A program made the translations under genes and the position numbers. From Clostridia bacterium (GTDB lineage Bacteria > Bacillota > Clostridia > Oscillospirales > Acutalibacteraceae): a DNA stretch of 64,000 nucleotides. The notes beneath the pieces are model-generated. The model saw nothing but the letters and a program-made list of their open reading frames with translations, ran no database searches and had not been told where the DNA came from. The stretch is taken from assembly GCA_017531385.1 (NCBI GenBank), contig JAFXLD010000037.1, positions 38,007-102,006 of the forward strand. The letters are read 5' to 3'. Numbering within the stretch: position 1 is the first letter of the stretch; each line of letters starts with the position of its first letter. Below are positions 17,656 through 26,205 of the stretch, one piece after another.

Positions 17656-17751
17656 ATGGCAAAATTCACAGATTTTATAAATTTCATAATGCACATAATC
17701 GACCTGATTAAAAACTTTTTCAATAAAGTCAACAACGATTTTGAGCAATAG
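17656..17751 (+). CDS. Small 31-aa amphipathic peptide
   Basis: Starts MAKFTDFINFIMHIIDLIKN and ends with a polar NNDFEQ. A near-ideal ribosome site TAAGGAGG precedes the ATG and a terminator lies 30 bp after the stop. Hydrophobic Phe/Ile alternate with Asp/Asn/Lys in a helical pattern, like phenol-soluble modulins or the C-terminal helices of 1112 and 59116. It has its own promoter next to the 47-aa gene, so the two may be paralogous small peptides. Function is unknown. Confidence 0.6.
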   Translation: MAKFTDFINFIMHIIDLIKNFFNKVNNDFEQ

Positions 17752-17780
17752 TGTCATTAATATTTATTGTGTGAAATTAA

Positions 17781-17807
17781 AGGCAGTCGTAACAGACTGC
17801 CTTTTTT
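17781..17807 (+). terminator. Terminator after the 31-aa peptide
   Basis: AGGCAGTC-GTAACA-GACTGCCT followed by TTTTT. It slightly overlaps the 3' end of spmB on the other strand. Confidence 0.85.
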
Positions 17808-18324
17808 ATGTAAAAAAATATTTAACCGCAAGTGATGCGGAAACAAAACTCACAATATCACCTATCAGAGCACAGGGAATTACTGCGCCGCTTTTTTTTA
17901 TGCCGACAGAGCCGAGATACACAGCTACTGCATAAAATGTTGTTTCTGTTGACCCTGCAATCACAGATGCAATACGGCCTTCAACTGAATCAGGACCGAA
18001 TGTATTGATAATCGACTCAAAAACCGTCAAAGATCCGCTGCCTGACACAGGACTGAGAATACACAAAGGTATAACCTCTTCAGGTATACCGACAAGTGAA
18101 AACAACGGCGACAATAGTTTTGTGCATAAATTCACTGCACCGGAAGCAGTAAACATTGAAATTGCAACCACAAGTCCCGTTAAAACAGGCAACAGTGAAA
18201 CAACAGTTTCTATTCCCTGTTTTGCACCGTTTATAAAACAATCAAAAACATCAATTTTTTTAACGAAACCGAAAACAACTATAAAAACTACCGTCAACGG
18301 CAATATCAAAGAAGCAAAATTCAT
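17806..18324 (-). CDS. spmB: Spore maturation protein B
   Basis: Nucleoside-recognition (Gate) domain membrane protein required with SpmA for spore core dehydration and heat resistance in Bacillus. 172 aa and about five helices; SPVSGSGSLTVFESI and ASVIAGSTETTFYA are characteristic of the family. The start ATG at 18324 overlaps the spmA stop in an ATGA, implying coupled translation. This pair is good evidence that the organism makes endospores or descends from one that did. Confidence 0.92.
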   Translation of the reverse strand: MNFASLILPLTVVFIVVFGFVKKIDVFDCFINGAKQGIETVVSLLPVLTGLVVAISMFTASGAVNLCTKLLSPLFSLVGIPEEVIPLCILSPVSGSGSLTVFESIINTFGPDSVEGRIASVIAGSTETTFYAVAVYLGSVGIKKSGAVIPCALIGDIVSFVSASLAVKYFFT

Positions 18325-18902
18325 TTTTTCATAAATCTCCCGATAATTTTTACAGCCACTACCGCTGATATGACCGCAAATGCCGAGCTTATCCACACAC
18401 AGAATATTATATCCATAGGGTTCTGTGCACCTGCGGCTTCTCTCAATGCAGCCACGGTGGACGGTATTATTTTCAGAGCTGCAGTATTTATCACAACAAA
18501 AGTCATCATGTCCGGTGATACGGACGTTTTATCGGGATTGAGCCTCTGAATATTTTTTACAGCTTTGATTCCCAGAGGTGTTGCTGCATTTCCTAATCCG
18601 AAAAGATTAGCCGTTACATTCATTGAGATAGCATTCATCACTTCCTTATCGTTGCAAACTCCCGGGAAAAGCCGTTTCAGAACAGGTCTGAGAATTTTTG
18701 CAACAACATTGCAAAGTCCCGATTTTTCTGCAATATTCATAAGACCACTCCAAAAGCACATAACACCAAGCAGTTTAAGACAAAGTGAAACGGCATCGGC
18801 ACAGCCCTCAAACACGGATGATGATAATTCCGCTGCAGTACCGTTAAAAACTGAACAGACAAAAGAAATCGATATTAAAAACAACCATATATAATTCAAC
18901 AT
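18321..18902 (-). CDS. spmA: Spore maturation protein A
   Basis: Partner of SpmB: a nucleoside-recognition domain membrane protein of 193 aa. The signature stretches FNGTAAELSSSVFEGCADAV and NLFGLGNAATPLGIKA are clear. The frame is open to 19007, but homologues begin at the LNYIWLFLI stretch, so I place the start at ATG 18902, although its ribosome site is weak. Expected to be transcribed late in sporulation; no sigma-E/G promoter could be assigned with confidence. Confidence 0.9.
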   Translation of the reverse strand: MLNYIWLFLISISFVCSVFNGTAAELSSSVFEGCADAVSLCLKLLGVMCFWSGLMNIAEKSGLCNVVAKILRPVLKRLFPGVCNDKEVMNAISMNVTANLFGLGNAATPLGIKAVKNIQRLNPDKTSVSPDMMTFVVINTAALKIIPSTVAALREAAGAQNPMDIIFCVWISSAFAVISAVVAVKIIGRFMKK

Positions 18903-19000
18903 ATTAAATATATATGAGCAGAAACAAAAAATATAACCAACAAAATTCCCCCAATTACTGCCAAATAATATTACAATTATCAAAATTTTCCATTTTTCTA

Positions 19001-19029
19001 TTGACAAAATATTCCTTTTATGTTACCAT
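19001..19029 (+). promoter_or_regulatory. Promoter and possible autoregulatory inverted repeat of the AbrB-type gene
   Basis: TTGACA 19001-19006, 17-bp spacer, TACCAT 19024-19029. A TGTCAA at 19032-19037 mirrors the -35, forming TTGACA-N25-TGTCAA around the -10, which might bind the AbrB-like product. Confidence 0.55.
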
Positions 19030-19077
19030 ATTGTCAAGCAATAAACTAAATAATAAAAAAGGAATCGAGGTTTATTT

Positions 19078-19338
19078 ATGAAATCAACAGGTATTGTAAG
19101 AACAGTTGACAGTGTCGGAAGATTTGTTATCCCCATGGAACTGAGAAGAACACTTAATATTATAGATAATGAAGATGCTCTTGAGGTATTTGTAGATGAT
19201 GATAAAATCATTCTCAGAAAGTATTCTCCCTCTTGCCTTTTCTGTAAAAGTCTTGATGATATTGTTGAATATAACGATCAGAAGATATGCAGAAGCTGTG
19301 TAGAAAAGCTTTACGCTTCAGTTAACGATACAGAGTAA
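19078..19338 (+). CDS. AbrB/SpoVT-family transcription regulator with a CxxC pair
   Basis: 86 aa. Residues 1-50 are the swapped-hairpin AbrB DNA-binding domain (STGIVRTVDSVGRFVIPMEL, then EVFVDDDKIILRKY). The C-terminus carries CLFC...CRSC, a small zinc ribbon typical of clostridial AbrB/Abh versions. It binds AT-rich DNA as a transition-state or sporulation regulator. Its own promoter overlaps an inverted repeat, consistent with autoregulation. The start follows GGAATCGAGG. Confidence 0.9.
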   Translation: MKSTGIVRTVDSVGRFVIPMELRRTLNIIDNEDALEVFVDDDKIILRKYSPSCLFCKSLDDIVEYNDQKICRSCVEKLYASVNDTE

Positions 19339-19366
19339 CAATGTAATAATGATATAATGCAAAATA

Positions 19367-19396
19367 ACACAGAGTCGTTATGGCTCTGTGTTTTAA
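19367..19396 (+). terminator. Terminator after the AbrB-type gene
   Basis: ACACAGAG-TCGTTATGG-CTCTGTGT followed by TTTAATAT. Confidence 0.75.
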
Positions 19397-19405
19397 TATA
19401 TAAGT

Positions 19406-19436
19406 AAAAAAACAGGGCACCCGAAGGTACCCTGTC
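19406..19436 (-). terminator. Terminator after the membrane-anchored protein
   Basis: Minus strand ACAGGGTACC-TTC-GGGTGCCCTGT followed by TTTTTTTAC, 14 bp past the stop. Confidence 0.85.
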
Positions 19437-19450
19437 ATTAATTGAGTTAA

Positions 19451-20386
19451 TTATTTATAAGCAACGTTGTTGATTGTCATCTTGTTTGTAAGTGTTGCAT
19501 AACCGGCAACATTCATGAATGCAAGAGCCTTTGCATCAACGTCGATGTAGTAGTTCATGATCTGCTCAAGTGATTCAACCTTGCCTGAAGCAGTGTCAAA
19601 TACAAGAGTTGCAGTACAGTCTTTACCTGTAAGTTCGAATTTATTTACTGTAACAACTGCGGAGAACTGAGAAATGATATCGTCGATCTGTGCCTGGTCA
19701 AGAGGATTAAACATTGCACCGACTGCACTGTCACATGATGTTGCACCTTCTGCTGCGGGAAGAGGATGCTTTTCATCGTTCAGAACGATAACGATAGTTG
19801 TCTTGCCGCCGCTTTCAGTCATTGTTGCGCTCTTGATCTTGCTTACATCTGTAAGAAGACAACCCTTCTTATTCTTGATGATGGGAATCTGTTCCATATC
19901 AGATCTGTTCTGAAGCTCAGCTTCATCTTCTGTTGTCATAAGATTCTGTGCAATAGGAAGAACAAGGTTACCTATTGTACCGAGATCATAGTCATCCTGA
20001 AGAGTCTGGAATTCTTTCTTATCGTATGTAGCTACGCCACCTTTAAGCTGGTCCATAACTTCTGTGTACTTCTTGAGAACTTCTTCCTTTGAAGGACCTG
20101 CAGGTTCAGCAGCCTGGTTGTCATCACTTGCGGGAGCATCTGCATCGGGAGTTGAAGGTGTACCGGGATTTGAAGGTGTTGAAGGTGTGCTAGGAGTTGA
20201 AGGTGTTGAAGGTGTGCCGGGAGTCTGTTCATTGCCCTGCTGAGGTGCAGCAACACCTGTTGACATAGTTGAAACCTTTGATGCTGTTACGATGCAGCAG
20301 ATTGAGCATACGCAGATAGCAAGAACAGTAACAACTGAAACGAGTTTGGAAAGTACGGGAGAATCGTACTCATGGCTTTTTTTCAT
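19451..20386 (-). CDS. Membrane-anchored extracellular protein with Pro/Ser/Thr linker, unknown domain
   Basis: 311 aa. A short charged N-terminus is followed by one helix (residues about 15-38, VSVVTVLAICVCSICCIVTA) that acts as an uncleaved anchor. Next comes a low-complexity linker of repeated GTPSTPSTP and a roughly 200-residue extracellular domain with two similar halves of beta strands (TTIVIVLND, CTATLVFD), not recognised. I chose the ATG at 20386, behind AAAGGGG, over 20407, which has no ribosome site. A TTGACT-17-TAAATT promoter candidate is at 20501-20473. Confidence 0.7.
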   Translation of the reverse strand: MKKSHEYDSPVLSKLVSVVTVLAICVCSICCIVTASKVSTMSTGVAAPQQGNEQTPGTPSTPSTPSTPSTPSNPGTPSTPDADAPASDDNQAAEPAGPSKEEVLKKYTEVMDQLKGGVATYDKKEFQTLQDDYDLGTIGNLVLPIAQNLMTTEDEAELQNRSDMEQIPIIKNKKGCLLTDVSKIKSATMTESGGKTTIVIVLNDEKHPLPAAEGATSCDSAVGAMFNPLDQAQIDDIISQFSAVVTVNKFELTGKDCTATLVFDTASGKVESLEQIMNYYIDVDAKALAFMNVAGYATLTNKMTINNVAYK

Positions 20387-20568
20387 GTTTAGAGTTACCC
20401 CTTTCATGGATTACATCATAAATTAACCCAACATTATTCTTTTTGGCGCAGAATACATGCACCGATATAATAAATTTACATCAAACAAACAAAAAAGTCA
20501 AGATGTAATTTTATATTTTATTGATATTTTGAAAAATTTATCGAAAATTGCATATAAATAATTACGGT

Positions 20569-22179
20569 TTATTCGGTTTTTCCGGAAATACAGTCTGCAA
20601 TATCCCTGAATACAGGTGCACAGTCGGTTGAAGACGAATTTCCGTCCTCTCTGAAAATCACTATAACATACTCAGGGTTTTCTGCCGGATAAAACCCTGC
20701 AAACCATGTGTTTACGATTTTTTTGTTCCCATCGTTACGGCCTGTTTCTGCCGTTGCAGTTTTTCCTGCAGCATCACCAACCATCGGAGAAGCAAGCTTT
20801 CCGCTGCCGTTTTTTACTGTTTCCGCAAGCATTTCCGAAATTTCTTCACACACGCTGTCAGGCAGAACTTTATTATTTATTTCATTTTTATAATATGCTG
20901 TGATTTCTCCGTTATAGCCTATCATATTTTTAAGCACATACGGCTCTCTGTAGTATCCGCCGTTTGCAAAGGCACAATATGCCGCAGCAATCTGCAGTGG
21001 TGTTGCAAGCAAAGCTCCCTGACCGAATGACAGATTTGCAAGTGCAGGTAAGGAATCAATATTATCCGTATCAGGCAGATTTCCCATATCAGAAATGATT
21101 GAATCGCAAAGAACAATCTCCTTTCCGAATCCCAATGAATAAGCCGATAAAATAATATCATCAGCTCCCACAGCCTGACCGAGATTTATAAAATATGAAT
21201 TACATGAAACAGACATGGCGTCAAGCATATCATTCATGCCGTGACCCGTTCTTTTATGACAATTAAAACGCACACCCGAAACCTCAGAGCAACCGTCACA
21301 GTTAAAAATAACATCAGTATTTATGCCGTTTTCAAGTGCAGCAACAGCAACAACAGGCTTGAACACAGACCCCACGGCATACGATTCCAACGCTCTGTTA
21401 AGGAACGGAGAATCATCATTTCTGAGAGCCACTGAAAGATTTTCTCTGTCAAAAACAGGTGTACTTGCCATTGCAAGAATTTCCGATGTAGCTACATCAA
21501 GAACAACCACCGCACCCTTTTCAAGATTATTCCATTTCATCGAATTTTCACATATACGCTGAATTTCACTGTCTATGGTGAGAACAATACCGCCACGGGA
21601 ATCATAATTGTTATTTACTGTTTCAAGTCCCATACCGCTGAGAGTTTTTCCCGAAGCATCTGCATTGTAACGGACGGAAAAAGTTCCCGAATGCTCTTTC
21701 AGCAGGCTGTCAAAAGCTTTTTCAACTCCGCTTATGCCGTTACCCTCGGAATCAAGATATCCGATAAGATGCACGGCTGTGTCGTTTCCGGAATATCTGT
21801 CATAGACAATAACATTTTTAATGTCTTCACATTCACCATTATAGGTATCACACCTGAGTAAAAACGGTCTGCCTGCTTTTGCATTTTCCTGTGCTGTGGC
21901 ATATTCATCGGGTTGCAGCTGTTCTTCAAGCACGGTCATCGCTTCTGCCGTAGGATTGACAACCAGAACCGTGTACATTTCACGGTTCACAAGCGGTTTC
22001 ATATTCCTGTCATAAATCATGCCTCTTGTATGACCGACAGTCATCAGTCTTGAACTTTTCTGTGAACCTGCCTGTGCAGAAAGAGTATCGGAAATATACG
22101 CAATCCGAAACAGCATTGCCGAAAAAAGTAATGTAACAATAAAAAAAGAAACAACAGACCTCTTTGCCAAAGTAATCAC
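20569..22179 (-). CDS. Penicillin-binding protein, class B-type transpeptidase
   Basis: Peptidoglycan D,D-transpeptidase anchored by one N-terminal helix (residues 7-28), 536 aa. It has a dimerisation/pedestal domain (residues 40-190) and a transpeptidase domain with SVFK (active serine), SCN and a third motif that reads GKTATAETG, that is KTA rather than the canonical KTG. The size and the HLIGY...GISGVEKAFD segment place it near the PbpA/SpoVD group, which serves septal, elongation or spore peptidoglycan. The start is a GTG at 22179 or the TTG at 22170; neither has a strong ribosome site. It is separated from the surface-polymer genes by an intergenic repeat element. Confidence 0.9.
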   Translation of the reverse strand: MITLAKRSVVSFFIVTLLFSAMLFRIAYISDTLSAQAGSQKSSRLMTVGHTRGMIYDRNMKPLVNREMYTVLVVNPTAEAMTVLEEQLQPDEYATAQENAKAGRPFLLRCDTYNGECEDIKNVIVYDRYSGNDTAVHLIGYLDSEGNGISGVEKAFDSLLKEHSGTFSVRYNADASGKTLSGMGLETVNNNYDSRGGIVLTIDSEIQRICENSMKWNNLEKGAVVVLDVATSEILAMASTPVFDRENLSVALRNDDSPFLNRALESYAVGSVFKPVVAVAALENGINTDVIFNCDGCSEVSGVRFNCHKRTGHGMNDMLDAMSVSCNSYFINLGQAVGADDIILSAYSLGFGKEIVLCDSIISDMGNLPDTDNIDSLPALANLSFGQGALLATPLQIAAAYCAFANGGYYREPYVLKNMIGYNGEITAYYKNEINNKVLPDSVCEEISEMLAETVKNGSGKLASPMVGDAAGKTATAETGRNDGNKKIVNTWFAGFYPAENPEYVIVIFREDGNSSSTDCAPVFRDIADCISGKTE

Positions 22180-22218
22180 CAGAGGTTATTGTTTCCGATA
22201 TGTATTAAAAAATGCAGG

Positions 22219-22406
22219 AACAATAATCTATCGGGATAAACCCGATAAAATTTCGCAATTGGAAATTCGCAATTCGCAATTGTGGAAAGGGCTTCTCCCT
22301 TTGACCCATTTTTATAATTCAAGCCCGAAGGGCTTCCGATAATTACGAATTGAGCATTGAGAATTGAGAATTGAAACAATAATTCAGCTTCGCTGAATTA
22401 TTGTTT
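22219..22406. repeat. Intergenic repeat element, family A copy 1
   Basis: Runs from AACAATAAT (22219) to AATTATTGTTT (22406). Inside are a CGCAATT-rich left arm, a hairpin around AAGGGCTTCTCCCTTT, a second around AAGCCCGAAGGGCTTCC, and a right arm of GAGAATTGAGAATTG with a TTCAGCTTCGCTGAA hairpin. The right terminus overlaps the end of the cytidylyltransferase gene and supplies its last codons and TAA. Shares its core with copies at 27466 and 63742. Confidence 0.85.
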
Positions 22407-23057
22407 CTTTCTTCTCTCCATGAGCATCTCAACAATCTTTATATCTTCAGGATATGTTACTTTGTAATTATCCGTATAACCGAAGTAACGGTATTCCTTT
22501 GTATCAAGAGGAAGCTGATGAGCAGGATGACAGAGCTTTGAGTTTTCGTCGAAATATTTATAAAGCAGAGGAAATCTGTAGGCATCGGGTGCCTGAATAA
22601 GATAAAACTCCTCTCTGTCGGCAATTCTGTCCTTGTATGAACCGAGTGCATCGGTGATTTTGTATGCCGTATTGACAAAATCATAATCATCAAGAAGATT
22701 TATAAACTCATCAATCAGTTCGGGAGTAATCATCGGGCATGCAGCATTATTCTCGATTATTCTTTCACAATCGGGATAATTTTCTGCTATGTAGTCAAGG
22801 GCATTCTTGAATGAGCCGTTACGGCTGGCACCGCCCTCAACGGTCTTTACACCATATTCGGATGCAATTCTGCCCTTTTCCATTTCTGTTTTATCTACGA
22901 TGACAATAAAATCATCAATCGTCTCTGCTTTTCTGAAAGCATCAATGGAGTACCATATCATTTCCTTTCCGAAAACGGTGCAATACTGCTTGGGTCTGTC
23001 TGCGCCGAAACGGGAGCCGATTCCCCCTGCAAGGATTATGCCTATATTTTTACTCAT
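22398..23057 (-). CDS. IspD/TarI-like cytidylyltransferase, probably for a surface polymer
   Basis: 219 aa with the nucleotide-binding signature LAGGIGSRFGADRPKQY. It is related to IspD (MEP pathway) and TarI (CDP-ribitol). The usual second motif HDAARP reads ENNAACP here, so the conserved Asp and Arg are missing. The catalytic region QAPDAYRF is kept in altered form. Together with a D-hydroxyacid dehydrogenase, an epimerase and an acyltransferase, this favours a role in activating a polyol or sugar for a cell-surface polymer rather than isoprenoid synthesis. The last codons (Lys-Gln-stop) come from an inserted repeat element. The start ATG follows AAAAGGAG. Confidence 0.75.
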   Translation of the reverse strand: MSKNIGIILAGGIGSRFGADRPKQYCTVFGKEMIWYSIDAFRKAETIDDFIVIVDKTEMEKGRIASEYGVKTVEGGASRNGSFKNALDYIAENYPDCERIIENNAACPMITPELIDEFINLLDDYDFVNTAYKITDALGSYKDRIADREEFYLIQAPDAYRFPLLYKYFDENSKLCHPAHQLPLDTKEYRYFGYTDNYKVTYPEDIKIVEMLMERRKKQ

Positions 23058-23069
23058 AACAATCTCCTT

Positions 23070-24101
23070 TTATCTGTATACAACGCAGTTTGAAGGCTTT
23101 TTATCATTAAGCCAATCAGTAAGACTTGCAACCACCATATTTGTGCCCTGAACCTGAACATCATATGATGAACCTGCGATATGCGGTGTGATTATAAGAT
23201 TCTTAGCATTGAGCAAAGGACAGTCGGATGCAATAGGTTCTACGGCAGTAACATCAATTGCCGCACCTGCAATTTCATCACTGTTCAGAGCATCAATAAG
23301 GTCTGCCTCATTAACAAGTTCTCCTCTTGCTGTATTGATAAAATAAGCTGTATTTTTCATTTTCTTAAACTCAGCTGCCTTAAAAAGATGCTTTGTCTGA
23401 GGTGTGACAACACAATGAAGGCTGACCACATCGGACTCACTCAGAAGTCTGTCAAACTTCACAAGCTCAATATCATCAGGCACTGAAGCGGGGTCGATAT
23501 ATGGGTCATAGGCAATGACTTTCATGTCGAATGCCTGTGCCTTTTTTGCCACAAGTCTGCCTGCATGACCGAACCCTACAAGACCTAGTGTCATATGATT
23601 CACACTCTGACCTCTGAAACGGATAAAGGGTGAATTATTGTCAAGTCCCCATACTGTATCACGGTATTCATCGGGCTTTGACTTCACATCTGTTGTGATA
23701 ACCCTGCCATGAATAAGATTGTCCGTAAGAGTGATATTTCTTGTTAGATCAAGAATATATGCCATTGTCATATCAGATACGGCATTTGCATTTCTGCCGC
23801 CGTTATTACACACAATAACGCCTTTTTCCATTGCCTTGTCAAGGTCAATAACAGTCTTTACACCGCCTCGGCAACAGACGATAAATTTGAGATTATCCGC
23901 ACAGTCAAAAATTTCGGCATCAATCGTGTCATATTCGCAAACAAGGATGTCGATATCACGTACACGCTGTTTCAGCTCTTCTCTGGGCATGACATCGTGG
24001 TCGATGTTGTATCCCGCATATTCGAATTCAATTCTGTCGCTGAGTGTTTCAAGAATGGGCTTGATAACCTCGGCTGTGACAAGTGCTTTGAGTTTTTCCA
24101 T
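23070..24101 (-). CDS. D-isomer-specific 2-hydroxyacid dehydrogenase family protein
   Basis: 343 aa, NAD(P)-dependent Rossmann enzyme of the SerA/LdhA type. Visible are the GLVGFGHAGRLVAKKAQAF dinucleotide motif, TARGELVNEADLI and the catalytic HIAGSS near residue 308. ATG 24101 is chosen, behind CGGAGGAAAAATAT, rather than 24131. It lies between the cytidylyltransferase and the epimerase in the same direction with gaps under 20 bp, so it probably makes a reduced or oxidised precursor for the same polymer. Substrate unknown. Confidence 0.85.
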   Translation of the reverse strand: MEKLKALVTAEVIKPILETLSDRIEFEYAGYNIDHDVMPREELKQRVRDIDILVCEYDTIDAEIFDCADNLKFIVCCRGGVKTVIDLDKAMEKGVIVCNNGGRNANAVSDMTMAYILDLTRNITLTDNLIHGRVITTDVKSKPDEYRDTVWGLDNNSPFIRFRGQSVNHMTLGLVGFGHAGRLVAKKAQAFDMKVIAYDPYIDPASVPDDIELVKFDRLLSESDVVSLHCVVTPQTKHLFKAAEFKKMKNTAYFINTARGELVNEADLIDALNSDEIAGAAIDVTAVEPIASDCPLLNAKNLIITPHIAGSSYDVQVQGTNMVVASLTDWLNDKKPSNCVVYR

Positions 24102-24117
24102 ATATTTTTCCTCCGTA

Positions 24118-25173
24118 TCAGAGTACATCAAGTTCTTTTAGATAAGCTACAGTTCTCTTTGTTCCTTCAATGTGATTATACAATGATTTCCAACCGAGGG
24201 CTTCAAGTTTTTTCACGCTGAGAACAGCTCTTGTGACTTTTGAATAACCTGCCTTTGCAAGGTCTGTCGAAAGATCAAAAACGACATCTTTTCCGCTTGC
24301 AGCAGCCGCAGCAGCTGCAAAATCACGGAGCATTATTCCGCCCTCACAGTCGGCAACATTGTATACACTGCCCTTTTCACCGTGAGAGAGCATTTTCAGC
24401 ATACCTGTCGCACAGTCACCCACATAGCCAAATGAAAAGACCTGTGTACCGGGACTTTTGAGAACGATGTCCTCGTTTCTGACTGCATTACCGATAAACT
24501 GAGTAGGAGCTTTTGTGTCTTCGGGAATGACCGTTGCACCGTAGATTCTTCCGATTCTCGCATTGACAAAATCAATGCCGTATTCACTCATATAGGCATT
24601 ACACATGGCCTCAGAGGCTCTTTTGCCAGACGGATAACCGGCTCTTACGGTATTGCAGTCAACATATCCGCTGTAAAGTTCATCAAATTCATCAATATCG
24701 TCACTTCCCGTGCCGTATGCTTCAACAGAAGAACAGAACATGAATCTTTTTGTGTTATATTTTCTCACACACTCAAGAAGATTATGCGTTGCAATTATGT
24801 TTGTACAGATAGTATCAACCGGCTTATTTGCATAGTCAAGAGGTGATGTGTTACTTGCCGCATGAATGACATAATCGGGTTTGTTTTCACAAAAAATCTT
24901 TTCACAGAAAGTAGTATCATTCACATCACCGATAACGGGAACAAAATTCTCTTTATAATCACCGAAACGGATATTCATTCTTTCTTCATTTCTGTCGATG
25001 GCAACAACCTTTATATTGCCCTTTGCCATAAGCAGATCAACAATATAATTGCCGATAAGACCTGCCGCACCGGTTATGAGAACAGTGCTGTCAGCAAGTG
25101 TTTCAAAGACATCTGAGAACTTTGAAAGATAAATTTCAAGCTCTTTTTTGTAGTCAGGTGATTTTATATACAT
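24118..25173 (-). CDS. NAD-dependent sugar epimerase/dehydratase (extended SDR)
   Basis: 351 aa. Gly-rich LITGAAGLIGNYIVDL near residue 35, SSVEAYG, and the catalytic YPSGK near residue 178 mark an extended SDR of the GalE/RmlB type. The extra N-terminal 30 residues are unusual for the family. ATG 25173 follows AGGAGAAATAAATT. The operon setting suggests an NDP-sugar modifying step for a surface glycan. Substrate unknown. Confidence 0.87.
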   Translation of the reverse strand: MYIKSPDYKKELEIYLSKFSDVFETLADSTVLITGAAGLIGNYIVDLLMAKGNIKVVAIDRNEERMNIRFGDYKENFVPVIGDVNDTTFCEKIFCENKPDYVIHAASNTSPLDYANKPVDTICTNIIATHNLLECVRKYNTKRFMFCSSVEAYGTGSDDIDEFDELYSGYVDCNTVRAGYPSGKRASEAMCNAYMSEYGIDFVNARIGRIYGATVIPEDTKAPTQFIGNAVRNEDIVLKSPGTQVFSFGYVGDCATGMLKMLSHGEKGSVYNVADCEGGIMLRDFAAAAAAASGKDVVFDLSTDLAKAGYSKVTRAVLSVKKLEALGWKSLYNHIEGTKRTVAYLKELDVL

Positions 25174-25176
25174 AAT

Positions 25177-26205
25177 TTATTTCTCCTGTATGAATTTTGA
25201 TTTTATAACTTTTTTAGCATAAACATAAACTGCCGATGCGATAAGGGTAATAACAAAAACAATAACAGGCATAACTGCACTGAGTTTTTCACCGACAGGG
25301 ACAAAAACTCCGATTGAAAGAATTTTGCCGATAACATTCTTGACCATGATATGAAAAATATAAACATAGAGCGAATATTCGGCACCGAACACAGCCAGTT
25401 TTCCTGTACTTACCGCACCTTCTTTTTTCAGAACAAAAATAAACAGAGCGCTCACAGCAAAAAACGTGCCGATATAGAGGCTTTTCTGTGTATGCAATAA
25501 TTCAACTGCAACAGCTTCGGCAGTAAAAATAAGCATAATCACTATCAGTGAGATATCAGAAAATCTATTTTTCAGTTTTTCTTCATTTGCTCTTATCCAA
25601 TGACCGAACATAAAAAACGGAAGTCCTATAAACAGCCAGTTTCTGTAAAGATATGCTTTTGTCATAATTTCCGGAGGATTCTCTGTAAATTCGAGAAGCT
25701 CACGAAGTATAACACCTGCAAGAAACAACACCGGAATAAGAAAATACATTTTTTTTGTAATGCCTTTTTTCTCAAAGAAAAAGAAAACGACAGTAGCATA
25801 AACAAGAGCAAGAAGGAACCATAGCGGCTCCATAACACGGGGATGATTGAAAACAAAAAATTCAATAATTGCATCAATCGAAAATTTGTTGGTCAGATAA
25901 TTCATCAATGATCCGTTCATGATATGAGCAAATGAATCATATGCCAGATACAACAGAAAACTTCCTGCAAAAATTGTACACAAATGTCTGATTTTCCGTT
26001 TATATTTAACATTCAATACTTCTTTATTCTCATAGAAACTGAAAAAGCCGGAAACCATAAAGAAAAACGGAACGGCAAAACGTGCAACAGCAATTATTCC
26101 CTTTCCGAAATTCCCCGGAAAATGAACATGTATTGCTACAACAAAAAATGCAGCAATAATTTTCAGAGCATTCAGAAGTTCATACTGTTTCTTTTTTACT
26201 TCCAT
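25177..26205 (-). CDS. Acyltransferase family 3 membrane protein (OafA/WecH type)
   Basis: 342 aa with about ten helices. The N-terminus NALKIIAAFFVVAIHVHFPG carries the catalytic His of the Acyl_transf_3 family, and FPFRV-like loops between helices fit it. It O-acetylates or O-acylates extracytoplasmic sugars. ATG 26205 follows AAGGAGAAAAAAG. It overlaps the 3' end of the DUF188 gene by 26 bp and stands 3 bp from the epimerase, so it is in the same polymer operon. Confidence 0.85.
   Translation of the reverse strand: MEVKKKQYELLNALKIIAAFFVVAIHVHFPGNFGKGIIAVARFAVPFFFMVSGFFSFYENKEVLNVKYKRKIRHLCTIFAGSFLLYLAYDSFAHIMNGSLMNYLTNKFSIDAIIEFFVFNHPRVMEPLWFLLALVYATVVFFFFEKKGITKKMYFLIPVLFLAGVILRELLEFTENPPEIMTKAYLYRNWLFIGLPFFMFGHWIRANEEKLKNRFSDISLIVIMLIFTAEAVAVELLHTQKSLYIGTFFAVSALFIFVLKKEGAVSTGKLAVFGAEYSLYVYIFHIMVKNVIGKILSIGVFVPVGEKLSAVMPVIVFVITLIASAVYVYAKKVIKSKFIQEK

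Noticed and set aside
22176-22379. Minus-strand 67-codon frame upstream of the PBP gene
   Set aside because: Almost wholly inside repeat element A1; the hydrophilic repeats are those of the element.
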